A DNA stretch of 64,000 nucleotides, taken from Gnetum montanum (lineage: Eukaryota > Streptophyta > Gnetopsida > Gnetales > Gnetaceae). The notes below the pieces were generated by a model, which had not been told where the DNA came from, ran no database searches, and saw only the letters and a list, made by a program, of their open reading frames with translations. The stretch lies in assembly GCA_015680685.1 (NCBI GenBank), contig MNCI01003588.1, positions 128,448-192,447 of the forward strand, written 5' to 3'. Positions 25,309 to 37,290 of this stretch are shown here, one piece after another (the stretch's first letter is position 1; each line of letters begins with the position of its first letter). A program made the position numbers and the translations under genes.

Positions 25309-26358
25309 CTGGCCCCTCTTTGTTGACGCTTGGAGGAATCGACCCAAGAAGCATCGACAAAGAAGTACAAAACACCACAAGCAACTTGGTAGCATTGTCC
25401 TTCAACACTTGACTAGATGTCCTCGCACTGTGTTCAGAAGTACTTGGGATTAGGAAATGAAGTTTTGAGATAATATTTAGAGGAGATGTTTGAAACTGTG
25501 GGATTGGGAATTGATCAAGGGATTGATCTAACGTGGGAGAGGAGTGTCCATCTATGCTAAATAAGTCATGTTATTCCTTGTCAATGGCCAACATTTGGTA
25601 GACTTGGAATCAAGGCATGAGGAATACATCCTTTGGAGGAACGGGACTCTTGTATCATGTTTGAGAGAACTCGTTGTCGCAACCAAAGCCACGCGATGAG
25701 GTGATGCGTTCTTTGGAGAAACAGGACCCTTGTTGAGTGTTTAAGGGAACCCATTGTTCGACAGCCAAAACCACGCAGTGATGTGAAACATGATGGTATG
25801 AGAAATGAGTACTTCTTTCCAAGACAATTGCCTTCCCACCTGGGGCTTGTATGGGAAGTTCCAAGGGTCTTGTGGTTCATTTTGCCCTTTTTTTGAGAAA
25901 GATCTTTCTTTCAATTTTTCACTCATGCTCATGTGCCGTGTTGTGTGTTGCAACTTCTTGAGAATGTCATAGTGTGCAATAGTGTGTTCAAAGTTTGGCG
26001 TGTATTGGTGTGTCTGCGAATTGTAACCGGGTAGGAAAGGGAATGAGAGTGTTGGGAAAATGGAGACTATATTGGGGGACTGGAAATGTACTTTTGAACA
26101 GATTGATTAACTTGGTTGTGTGCGTTAGAAACAATGTGGAACCTTGTCACCATGATGAAGTGTATCCGTGTACGAGCACCACTAGGTGTCATCCTGCAAA
26201 CACAACTCCAAGAAGACAAGAAAACCACAAGTGAATGAGTTAGTGAACACTTCAGACATAAATGTGACTGATACAATGGAGGCACCATGTGAAACAAAAT
26301 GAGCAGCAGTAGTGTTTTCAGAACCGATGTGATGAATGATGCGGCAGGCATTGATAAA
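25309..26358 (-). other. TatB 3' region next to 3' LTR
   Basis: Starts with the reversed polypurine tract (GGCCCCTCTTTGTTG, 25311-25325). At 25610-25860 are two diverged copies of a roughly 100-bp unit holding TTCTTTGGAG, also found in TatA at 42600-42800. At 26180-26225 is the conserved block that on minus reads a pyrimidine-rich stretch, then GTTTGCAG and GATGACAC. TatA interrupts at 26364. Confidence 0.65.
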
Positions 26359-26363
26359 GAAGT
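26359..26363. other. Target site duplication of TatA (left)
   Basis: GAAGT here and at 44452-44456, immediately outside the TatA LTRs. Confidence 0.85.
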
Positions 26364-27614
26364 TGAAACACCACAAAATTTTGAGCTTAGTACTTCTCCA
26401 ACAAGAATTGAGCTAAGTCATGATTTTCCCTAGGATGGTTGAAGCTTGAGGGCCCAACAGACAGTTTCAAGCGGAGTCGAACTCAACAAGGAGCAGTTCC
26501 CTAGGACCCACTGATGACCACGACAACATCTGCTATCAAACATGGCAACTTCGGAGCTTAAAGTACTTAGTTTACACTAAGTATACATTCTTAGCATATA
26601 CGCCCGACATTCTCAACGTATACGCCTGACACTCTTAGCGTATACGCCCAACGTACACACCTCACAAGTACGCTTAGCCTGTATGACTGGTGTTTATGCC
26701 TAGCATGCAATCCTCGAAGACGGCATGGAAACAGCACTACAGAACAAGATTTGGTACAAGGCAGCAATTCACACAAACAGAGCAACCATCAACGTATACG
26801 CCTAGCAGACAAAGTATACATTCTCAGCATATACGCCCAGCGCATCTAGCGTATATGTCCAACATATACGTCTTGCATGTCCAACATATCTATGCCCACC
26901 AGATACAGTGTATACGCCCAGTAGAGGCAGCACATTGTACATTTGTAACATTTCATTCTTTTGCACCTGGTCAATGTGCCACATGTCACCCAACTCGAGT
27001 CTAAATTCTAAACCTGTATAAAAATCCCAATTTTTCATTAGAACGGGGTTGGCAATTTTGAGCAAACTGGAGAGAAAAAATAGAGATGCTAAGAACCAGA
27101 GTAGAAAACCTTGTACGTTGGACCTCAACCCTGTATGCTGAGCATACAGCCTCTACGCTGTGCCTACAATTTGAACCAGCACATAGTCATCCCTGCATCC
27201 ATCGGGGCTATTCGTCCGCCTTATGTGAAAGCCACAACTGCGTTAGACCGGTGCATTGTAACTCTCACTTTGCAATAATATTGCTGAATTTTCTTCTTAG
27301 AATTTGTTATAGTTTTTCATTGATTGTTGCATGTTTACTATTTACTCCATCGTACGTTTATGCTCTGTTTACACCAGTTACATTGTTTACACCTCGTTTA
27401 CATCAGTTACACTGTTTACATATAACCCAGCTTATAGCACTTTAGTTTACGTTTGGGGAAATCCTTGCCTGATCCGCGTGCGGAGCACTCAAGGTACTCT
27501 GCCTTCGTTAATTCTAGCTTGCCCTCAAGCGAAGGTAGGATCTTTTGTGTGTGTCCGGTGATCTACCAATTTCTGTTTCCTTCCAGTCGGAGACCAATGA
27601 TTTCGGACGGTAAA
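26364..27614 (+). repeat. TatA 5' LTR
   Basis: Starts TGAAACACCACAAAATTTT and ends near GGTAAA (the other LTR ends GGTACA). The upstream promoter part (26580-26930) holds many copies of the self-complementary word GCGTATACGC and decayed forms. The downstream part is conserved with TatB, for example GGGGAAATCCTTG near 27454 and the GCGAAGGTAGG stretch near 27529. Confidence 0.9.
27017..27024 (+). promoter_or_regulatory. TatA LTR TATA box
   Basis: TATAAAAA follows the palindrome repeats; the other LTR has the same at 43854 on. It fits the element's genomic RNA promoter. Confidence 0.7.
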
Positions 27615-27619
27615 AAAAT

Positions 27620-27636
27620 TGGCGCTAGAAGGAGGG
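27620..27636 (+). other. TatA primer binding site
   Basis: TGGCGCTAGAAGGAGGG, five bases after the LTR. TatB has TGGTGCTAGAAGGAGGG in the matching place (58735-58751, minus). The primer tRNA would end ...CTAGCRCCA; I cannot name it. Confidence 0.75.
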
Positions 27637-28227
27637 CCTGAAACTACCTAAAACTTACTGTGCTTTGGAACTCCCAGCGTCTACACTATCGAGTCTAAAA
27701 CTTACTATCTGTAAACTTCCCAGTGTCTACATTGTTGAGTGTTTACGCTGCTGAGCTTACGCCGACCCTGTCTGCAAACCTCCCAATGTCTACGCTACTC
27801 AGTTTATGCTACACGCTCTATTCCGTAGACTTGTCTACGCTGCCGTTAGTATACACTACCCTCTATACGCTATAAACCCTGTTTACACTATACGCTGACG
27901 CTGTCTACGCTACTTAACATATACGCTGCACACTCTACACTGTAGACTCCATCTACGTTATTGTTCAGTTTACGCTGCACACTCTACGCTGTAGACTCCA
28001 TCTACGCTGCCTAGCATATACGCTGCCACTATACGCTGCATACCTATACGCTGTATACCTATATGCTGTCTACATATACGCTGTCTATGTTGTCATTATA
28101 CGCTGGTCATTGAAGCCTATACACCGAGACCCAGTCTATACGCTGTACGCCACGAACGTAGGTTTACGCCATACTAGGTATACCAGTTGCATATCCCTTC
28201 GCTATGTCGTATTCTCAACCGTTCATC
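27637..28227 (+). repeat. TatA leader with TACGCTG repeats
   Basis: From about 27660 to 28160 the leader is built of short irregular units such as GTCTACGCTGC, TATACGCTGT and AGTTTACGCTG. The same word is in the LTR and around the antisense gene start. No reading frame is seen before gag. Confidence 0.7.
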
Positions 28228-30960
28228 ATGAACACTGCAAACTCCACCGCTACAACCACCCAGGTCACAGACCTTGTAGGCATTATGGCCGTTCAATAGC
28301 CCAGGGTACAACCCATAGTGGGGCCCCGTCGGTCTCTTAGATTGCAAGGGAGGAACCCATCGTCTAACATTATAACTCAAGACCAGTACAATTTCATATG
28401 TGTGAAAATACAAGCTGGCCTAGCCGTGGACCAAGTCGAAATGGAAATTAAGAGGCAATACAAACATTTCTATAGGGGAGGACAAGAGTTCATTCCTTCC
28501 CCATACGATATCATCCCCCTTCCAGAGCCTTACTCTAAGCTCATCACACAACTCCTCCTGCAAAAGAGCCAGTCTCTAGATCAACCTATAGTAAATCCTC
28601 AACCAGAAGAGGAGGATGAGTTCGCAGCCCAATCCAAACATGAAGATTCGTACCATACTCTTAGCCCACAAACCTATGTCAACCCGTTGTTCCATCCAGC
28701 CATAGGGGAAATTACATCCCTTCAACCATTTAGATTCACCCAAGCACAAATACCCCAACCAGAATCATCCGCACTTGTTCATATTCTCTTGCAACCGACT
28801 CGCAACTCAATACACTTCCGCTTGATATTCTCCCCATTGCAACCGTAGCCTCGTCCTCGCAAGTGCAACCCCCTCAAAATAATGTAGGAGCAAACTTCCC
28901 ACCCCGAGTGATCGGGATGCCGCATGTGATACCGACATCTATGTCTGCTCATTATATCCCCCGAATCCAAACTCACGGACCCCCTTTCACCGCAGTAACC
29001 CAACAAGTTCAGGGGATTCCTACACAAAACATGACCGGGCAATGGGCAGCGATTGGTGCTCAATCACATCAACCCCCTCACTACAACATACCACCTCACA
29101 CAATTCCACCAACTAATATTTCTCAAGGACAAGCACAACAACAACAACCCCTTGCCTATAATGTGCCACCCCTAGTACCACCCGCTATAAATATCCCTCA
29201 AGTACAACCTCCAACTATAAAAATTTCCATCTTCCAACCCACTGTCCAACAATCTAACATGTACAAAGTACAACATCCCCAACCTGCCATCTCACCTAGT
29301 GCCCAAGACTGGGCTGACACTAAAAAGCTAATGTAGGAACTAACCGACGAGGTTGAACGCCTCAAGACAACCGCCGACGGAGAGTTGAAGGTAGTAGATT
29401 TTTATCACGATGACTCAATCAGCTCTTCAGTTCCGTCCCTAACATTACCCAAGGGTGTATCATTGCCTACGCTAACTAAATACAACGGGGAGACAGACCC
29501 CAATGCTCACCTTATAACATTTAGACTAGAATGCGCATTACTTCAGGCATGGCCACATGCCATTTTGCGAGTGTTCCCTATGTCCCTTGTAGGGAGAGCA
29601 CTTGATTGGTATTGGGCCTTGCCAAGAAACTCGATATTTTCTCTAGAGGAGTTATTACATCAATTCGTTACTAGGTTCAAGTATAGCTTGAAACCTGAAG
29701 CAACACTTGACAGCCTTATACAGGTCAAACAAGTACCCCTAGAACCTGTACAAAAGTTCATCCAAAGGTGGAGTGCTGCTCTCAATGAGCTCCATGAGCC
29801 AATCCCAGAGACGTATCTCCTCACCATTCTAAAGGGGGCTATTAACGAATTTTTCAAATCCAAGTTATATTATCTCAATGCACGTAACCTCAATCAAGCT
29901 TTTGTACAGATTAAAAACATAGAGGAGTTGGCCCAAAATAGCCATGATCCTGTGTATTTAGCCTTTAAGAATCAACACAGTAAGAAAGATAAAGAAAAGG
30001 CTAAGACAACTATAGCGGCAGTAGTGGAAATGCAACAAGCAAATGTGGGACAACAAAGCAAACCACCTATTGCCCCTACTAATTACGCCAAACCTACTAC
30101 TGCGACTGCACCAGAATCATCCTCATCACAGAACCCAACATCGAATCGTACGAGAAAATTTGAGAGAAAAGAACCCTCCCAATACACGCCGTTGCCTATG
30201 AAGCCATCGTAACTACTTAACCAACTCCTAAAGGTTGGATTAATGAAACATAAATAGTTATTCCCTACTGCTATCCAGAGACATGATTGGTTTTGTCAAC
30301 TGGTTTAGAACCCAAGCTTAGCAATGCTAGATAAGCCTCTAGTACCGAAAGGCTTTAGAATGGATCGTTTTTGCGACTATCACCAATGTAATGGGCATGG
30401 CACAAATTATTGTTTCACCCTAAAACAAGACATCCAACGAATGATTGATGGAGGTCAGATCACCTTTGATGAAGCCAACCTGGTTCAACCACAAAACCAG
30501 GCCATGGGTGTGTATAAAGATCCTCTAAATACCAAAGAGGCACCGTATGTCATTAACACAATCTACCTTGATAACGAAGCTGACACACCTAACATTAACA
30601 CCGTCTTCTCTGACTATGATTAGCAAACGCCTAATAAAGCATTTGTAGTGCGTATTCCTCCCATAGTACAAACATCGGTGCCTCAGTCATCATATTCACC
30701 GCAGAAGCCTTCTGTCGTCAGAATACCCCCTGCCGTAGCAACTTCTAACACCTTGACACGCGAAAAACCATACGTGGTGCACGTACCTCCCACTGCTACC
30801 ACCGTAAACATATCAACACCTCCTATTCGGCCCACTCCCTACGTAGTCCAAGTACCACCTGCGGTTGCAACAGCGGAGGTACAACCTCCAGCTAGGCCAA
30901 CTCCATACGTCGTTAGGATACCCGAACGTCCTAGTGATTGCTAATCCTCCATTTCGCAAA
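28228..30960 (+). pseudogene. TatA gag with zinc knuckle and proline-rich repeats
   Basis: Structural protein of the virus-like particle. Start ATG 28228 (MNTAN) matches MNIAN in TatB. In order: RSLRLQGRNP, a Pro/Gln-rich region, the gag core at 29385-29960 (KYNGETDPNAHLITFRLEC, SLVGRALDWYWALP, FIQRWSAALNELHEP), then a zinc-knuckle-like CDYHQCNGHGTNYC at 30374-30415, and a C-terminal run of P-[YFS]-VV-[RQH]-[IV]-PP repeats (30640-30930). Breaks: stops after VQ near 28296 and after KKLM at 29334, a frameshift near 28848, and further stops near 30210-30310 and 30621. The knuckle form with GH.T..C is typical of Tat elements. Confidence 0.82.
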
Positions 30961-32426
30961 CACATAATAAACCTGGCCCTTATGTCATCAAGGTGCCTAG
31001 CTAGCCTGGCACTCAATAGCATACAACCGTCTAATTGCAACCCCACTTGACTCCATACGTAGTACAGGTTCTAAAGCAACCTGAGGTCCCAAAACCAACT
31101 GCACCCCCACGCCACACATGAGAGTGCTTAGTAGATAAACTTACACGTGAATGCTTAGAGAAGGAGCGTCAACGGCTAGCCTTAGGACCTCCTAAACCTA
31201 CACCGTTAAACGCAGTACCCATGACACAACCTAACGATCAACCAAACACAGGCCATGAGGGTGAATCATCCAGAAGACATGACACGCCCAAATCAATGAT
31301 TCCGGGCAAAAATGACAAACCAACGATGCACGAAATAAAACTGTTGGGCCCAATGGACCAAGTCACCGCCAATAAACATGTGCCCAACTGTAGAGACCTA
31401 GCAACAACCCTAACACAAGTCACGCAAGCACTCAAACAAAAGAATACTTCACTAAGCTTATATGACCTAGTTTTAACATCTCAAACACATCGTGAAGCTT
31501 TGGTGCGCATGTTAACATCTATCTCAGTAAGAAAGGACTTGCCTCCAAATGAACCTTCAATTCATGTGGTAATGTACTCGCCTCAAGGGTCAACTTCCAA
31601 GCCATTAAGTTTCCACAACGATAACATCAAGGTGGTTAAGAAAATAGGAGAGATAACAACAACCCCTATGTTCATAACAATACGAGTAAACCAATTCAAG
31701 ATACATAGGGTCCATGTAGATGATGGAGCTGCCACAAATGTAGTGCCATATCCCATCGTCGAACAACTGGGGCTCACAAAGCTAATCAAACCAACTGCCA
31801 CCACATGCTTGAAATCATTCAGTGGGTCACGCATGATAGTCAAAGGCACTGTGACCCTAGACTTTATAGCAGGGGATCAATTCCTCACATCTGTTGACTT
31901 TGTGGTAATTGATGAAATGCCAGGGTTCAACCTAATCTTGGGAAGGTCCTGGTTAGCCCAACTAAAAGCAGTCTCTTCCCCTATATACCAAGAAATTCAC
32001 CTACCTTATGAAGGTGGCGAAATTGTTATACACGGGGAGGCTGCTACACCCATCATCTCATCGTACATAGACACAGACCAAGGCTCAGAGGTTAAGCTCG
32101 AAGAGCCTAGACAACATGACATAAATGAACAACAGCTAGTAGGTGATAACCTTTTAGATACAAAGGAAAATCCACCCAAAACAGAAATACCCGAGCCTAA
32201 CATTATACATATGCAGCCTCACTTAGAAACCACAACTGACACAGAAACCGTGATACATATAGAAGCGCAAGAAAACACTAATGCTGGAACAATTCCATCA
32301 GATGTCCCTTGGGCTGAATTACCATTCAACGTGGTTAGCGAAGGGGACGCCGAATATAGAATCATACCCGCTAACGCATCTCCTAATGTCAAAATGATAA
32401 AAATCAAAAAATTACTAAATGAATAA
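30961..32426 (+). pseudogene. TatA aspartic protease region
   Basis: Continues the gag frame; the long open stretch is 31221-32426. A helical linker (DLATTLTQVTQALKQKNTSL) precedes the protease: TPMFITIRVNQFKIHRVHV, then VDDGAATNVVPYPI, where DDG stands in the place of the usual D-[ST]-G, and FVVIDEMPGFNLILGRSWL near 31880-31960 as the ILGR motif. An acidic tail ends at the stop codon TAA 32424-32426. This is the best-preserved coding part of the element. TatB has the same VDDGAATN. The next sense domain, RT, starts only at about 38155. Confidence 0.82.
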
Positions 32427-32435
32427 ACAATGAAC

Positions 32436-32725
32436 TGTCCAAAATGATGTGAAACTACAACAAGTCCGAAATGACATTAAACTACAAATCGTCCGAAACG
32501 ACATTAAACTACACCCTGAGTCTGGAATGACGTTAAACTATCATGTCCGCAACGACATAAAACTAGCCATGATCAGAAATGGTCGGTCAACTGAGAAATC
32601 CACCTATGTCATTCAAAACCTCCCTTGCTTACACTGGGGCTCGAAATGGCCTTAAACTACGCATATGACCCGAAATGGCCTTAAACTAGTGCATATGTGG
32701 CCCGAAATGGCCTTAAACTAGATCA
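32436..32725 (+). repeat. TAAACT spacer array 1 (after protease)
   Basis: About nine units of 22-32 bp with consensus CCGAAATGRCVTTAAACTA, for example at 32468, 32500, 32645 and 32675. The counterpart in TatB is 53745-54036. Between the array and the antisense gene's end (32726-33076) I see only AT-rich sequence and the minus-strand poly(A) signal. Confidence 0.75.
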
Positions 32726-32992
32726 TCCACTTATACTTTGTTTTTCTCCCAGATTCCGGCTCACTGTTCGAATTTACGCTCGCATTGCCATATTTTCCCT
32801 TTTCGAAATTATCTTTCACTCGTAATTACAGTCCTACTTATAATTACATTCATGTGCTACACTTAAACCACAAAAAAAAAACCAAAACATTTTACATTGC
32901 CGTGTCGTGATTACAATTAAACTCAAAATCAACAAAAACATTTTTTTTATACATATACATGTAGTGATGTACAATTACAAGAGTTAACTCAT

Positions 32993-32998
32993 TTTATT
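32993..32998 (-). terminator. Poly(A) signal of the TatA antisense gene
   Basis: AATAAA on minus, about 80 bp after the last stop codon of the antisense gene. Confidence 0.55.
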
Positions 32999-34475
32999 CA
33001 TCTGTTCAATACAACTCAAATTGCTCAATTTACAATTCACATATAAATCTGAGTCAGAACAATTTCAAAGCAAAGATCAAACATCAGGGGCAGGAGGATC
33101 ATCCCCTTTAGACTCGTTGGCATCATGAGCCCCCACTCCATTGGGGCCAGCTTCCTGAACATCATCATCCCCTTAATCCTATAAAATGCAAAGGGAACAA
33201 TCCACATAAGGATAAAAGAAAAAAATTTCAAGCATTATGCAACGAATGAATTTCATAATAACAAAATGCTTACCGTAGGGGATCCCCTTAAGCCGAATTC
33301 CAGCTGGTAAAGGATTTCCTCTTCTGAGACACTGGTCCAATTGGTCCCATCAAGGCCTAGGTCGACATTTGCCAAGGCCTTCCCCTTGTCAATAGCTGAC
33401 CAGGTAGAACACTTTAAAGGGAATTCACCCACAGACACCTCCCCAAACGTCACAGTGATTACCCTTGTAGGCTATTCCATCTCAACAGTTGTATTTTGAA
33501 CAAAGGTATCAAACACAGAGTGCAGACCCAGACCTTCCACAAACATTTCAAGTTGACGCTTTTCAATAGATACTTCCTTCAACGATTTCTTATAATGATG
33601 CTTGTGGTTCTTTTCATCCTGACCCCATTTGCGTACCTTGGAAGCGAAAGCCTTCCAATCTTGACACTTGAGGTTCAATAAATCCACTTGGGCCTTACGC
33701 TCTGCTAGTTTTCGAGTCAGTGATGCGTGGCGATTGAGTAGCTTCTAGTATTTAGTATACGTGACCTCGGAAGTCTGCCAAGAGCGATCACCACTTAGTT
33801 TAGTAGAGGTGAACTCATACCAAACCTTGAGATCATCATGCTCAACTAACAACTTGGAAACTTTCTTCTCCTTTGCTTGGACTTGCAACCACAATTGTTC
33901 GATGGAATGCCTACAAGTCCAAAGCAATTTGGTGTTGTGTACAAGGCCTTCCGCCACTTCGTCATAAACTGGCCTAGCACCTGCTCGACTTCTGGGGATA
34001 GCATGGGAAAACTGTCAATGTTAACTATCTTAGATGGATCCCACCTCAGTTTGGCACCTACGCACATGGAAAGAACAAACACTAAAATGACAAAAAAAGG
34101 GGTGTGAAACTCTAAAGTTGTAAAAAAAAAAACTTGAAACATTTATACCTATCTCAGGGTGGGCTTTCTAAATGCGTTCAACAACCTCCTCAGTGATACC
34201 AGCCACAAAATCCATTTTACTTGGCATCTCTGTCTAAGTAAATGGTCCACGAGTACGAGATGGACTAACCTCCACGGTCTTTTCATAGGGGACCATTTTC
34301 ATGGGCATGTCTAGCCGCATCATTTTGGTTTCACTACCTTCGTCTAGAAGCAATGAAAAAATAGAAATAAAACATCATAAAACAATAACTCACAAATTGA
34401 CATAATAAAATAAAAGAAAACATATTGTGTTCCCTGTCCCCTTCTAGGTTTGGAGGGTCACCAAGGTCCAAACTT

Positions 34476-34562
34476 TTCTTGAGGAAGCTACTAAACATTT
34501 CATCGACACCACTCTGGTNTTCTTGAGGAAGCTACTAAACATTTCATCGACACCACTCTGGT
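34476..34562. other. Assembly join with N and duplicated 43 bp
   Basis: 34476-34518 and 34520-34562 are identical, on both sides of the N at 34519, in exon 5 of the TatA antisense gene. Probably an unmerged overlap. Confidence 0.85.
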
Positions 34563-36829
34563 CATTGACTAGTTTAGTCTCCATGGTGTCTTCCCATAGC
34601 TCCTTTGTCCCTCCCACTTGATCTTTGCTCACATCTTCCTCCTCAGTCATTAACTCCATTGTAGCCTCCTCCTCTTCAATGATAGTCTCTAATTCCTGCC
34701 TCCTCACTTCTCGAGTCAAGTCTGAAGGCATCAGTGGCATGTAAGCAGTCAAAATAAAAATTATGAATAAGAAAAAAATGATAAAGCAATAAGTGTACTA
34801 AGTTTACTTACCTCGGACAGGCATCTTGAACCATATGCACTTCACCCGTGGCTCATCCACATTTGAGGCCTCCTCGATTGAACGTTCACACTTTGTCAGC
34901 TTCGACTTGGCCTTACCGATGGTCTCTTTGATGACCCGTTCTGCTCTCTTGGCGGTATAAGGCATGTCTTCTGGTTCCAACCCCACACTGTCACATGTGT
35001 GGATTGAGGTACCAGATGACCCCTTTGTCGTGATAGATACGGATTCATCAATTCCCTCAGGCGCATCTTGGGACTCAACTGTTTCCAACAAATGGTTGAT
35101 CCACGGGCGGGATAATTGACCTCGATCCCATAGAACATACTTATTGTCCACGCGAACCACTAGAAACTCAGCTAAGCAGTGAAGATAACCAATAAAGAAT
35201 GCAAAGGTAAAGTGGGACTGCGCCTCGACATTTGAACGCAATCGCACTATCTCCTTATGAAGGCCTGACAACAAAAATTGGGCCCAGTTATAACGCATTC
35301 TGGTTTCTAGGACGGTTTGCATAATATGCACAGCTTCAACACCAAGACTGCACACCTAAGAAATGGATTTAGGGAATACCCGTGCCCTAAACAGAGGATA
35401 TAATTCATTAACGTGCTCAACCTTTGACTTCTCCTGCATAGGGAATCCCTTAGCATCCTTGGTAACACCCAACTAGTCCTCTAACTCACGTATCGTATGA
35501 AGCTCTTTATGAGCCCTGTCCAAAACTACATTTACACCATCTGCCGGTACACCAAACAGGTTCGAAAAGAATTTGGTTGATAAATGGAAGACTATCTTAA
35601 CACCCTTAATCTGGATGCTATAGTAAGAGATGGATTTGTCAAATGAATCAACAACTCCGATCATTTCGGCTATTGACACATTAGGGCTCGGAGTTGTAAA
35701 GAGCTTCATAAGGCCGACGTCACCTCAACAATGGACGATGGATGGCAGGACATGGGTGCGCAACCATTTCTGAGCCTTATTGATCTCCCCGAACTTCATC
35801 GAGAGGGTACTCTCAGTTCGTCCTGTTGTGACAGGGTCTCCGCCGGGATGGACATCAACTATAGATACAATTCGAAACTATCACATCAGTATAACCCCCG
35901 ACAGTTGAACAAACATGTTAACACATCTAGAAAATATTGTCACTTACCTTCGGTAGTTGACATAGAGGTGCTACCCAAGTCAGAGTCACGAGGGAAAATT
36001 GGTCCCTTAGGCGACCAATCTCCATGAAACCATCCATGAGTTGTGCATTGTGCGAACACTCTAGAAAACCGTTTATGAAAATGTACAATATCCCCCTTGG
36101 TTTGAGCTAACATAGCTTCGCGAAGGGTGGGACCTGCCATAAAGGTCTCTAGAGTGGTATGAGCTAAGGCAAGCCCATCATCATCAACGCATGTTCCGTC
36201 TTGGTTAACTTGGGGCCTATAAAAAAACGGTTGTCAAAACATAAGCAAATGCCAAACAACAAAAGAAATAGAAATGACAAGCTTAAACGATCTTACCTAT
36301 CTACCCGGTACACTGTGCCAGGAGGATTCTGGAACAGCGTGTGTGCACGCGTAGCTAAAAATAGAGTATTGTTGAGATAATCACACCCTCGCGGCAATAG
36401 GGCCCACACACGTGCTAACGGGCAAGTAGACCTGGGCCCGCCAAAGGGACCGTTCTCGATCATAAGTGGCCCCTCATCGATATCCTCCATAAAAATTGCC
36501 ACGTCCTCCAAAGCTCCTGGCAACATGGCCTCAAGCACACTCCATGCCACTTGTTCACTCAGATGTGACCAGACCACCACCTTAAATCTGTCCAGGATGA
36601 AGGCAAGGAATTCACATGCCTCTTCCCTGAACCATACTCCATTGTTGTCAATGGTCAGATCTAGGGTAGGTTCATCGGCCTCAATGGGGCCAAACCATGC
36701 TAGTACTCCGACTAGCTCAACTACCAGGAGAAAAGGTTCAGTGTCCCTGCAAGCAACCAAAATGCCACAGTAAATCAGCCATATATGAAAATGACATGAA
36801 AAACAAAATTTCATATTGTAGGTCGACAC

Positions 36830-37290
36830 TTAGAAAATTTACTAACTATTTACGCTCGACGTATACGCTGCCTAACCCGGCGTATACGTTGCCAAAAAAT
36901 GTTTACGCTTGACGTATATGCTACCTAACACGGCATATACGCTGTTGAACAAACTATTTATGCTCAGCGTATACGTTGTGAAAATCATCAGCGTATACGC
37001 CATAAATGCCTTCAGCATATACGCTGTGCAAACAGTTTATGCTAAACACTGTGTAGACAGTTAGTGTATACACTATAAAAAATAGTAAGCATATATGCTA
37101 TGAAAATCGTCTACGCTACACACTAGTCAAAATGACTACGTTGTACGCTATAGAGACCCTCTACGCTGCGAACCTACAGACCCTCTACGCCGGCGTATAC
37201 ACCGAAACCCTCTAAGCTAATTATCTACGCCTACGTATATGCTGAAACTCTCTATGCTACGAAAACTATCTACGCCAAAATAACATGTAC
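36830..37290 (-). repeat. GCGTATACGC-type repeats in intron 1 of the TatA antisense gene
   Basis: Intron 1 (37328-36747) is packed with TTTACGCT, GCGTATACGC and decayed forms, the same word as in the TatA LTR and leader. Related TACGCTGAG units continue through the antisense 5' untranslated region at 37480-37700. Confidence 0.7.

Noticed and set aside
26690-27004. 104-residue open frame in the TatA LTR
   Set aside because: Low-complexity product of TATACGC repeats; the other LTR does not keep the frame over its length.
28174-28413. Minus-strand frame opposite the TatA gag start
   Set aside because: Shadow of gag, without a counterpart in TatB.
36297-36746. Calling the antisense product an active phosphatase
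   Set aside because: The motif I and DDSP acidic residues are missing in both copies; only the fold is supported.
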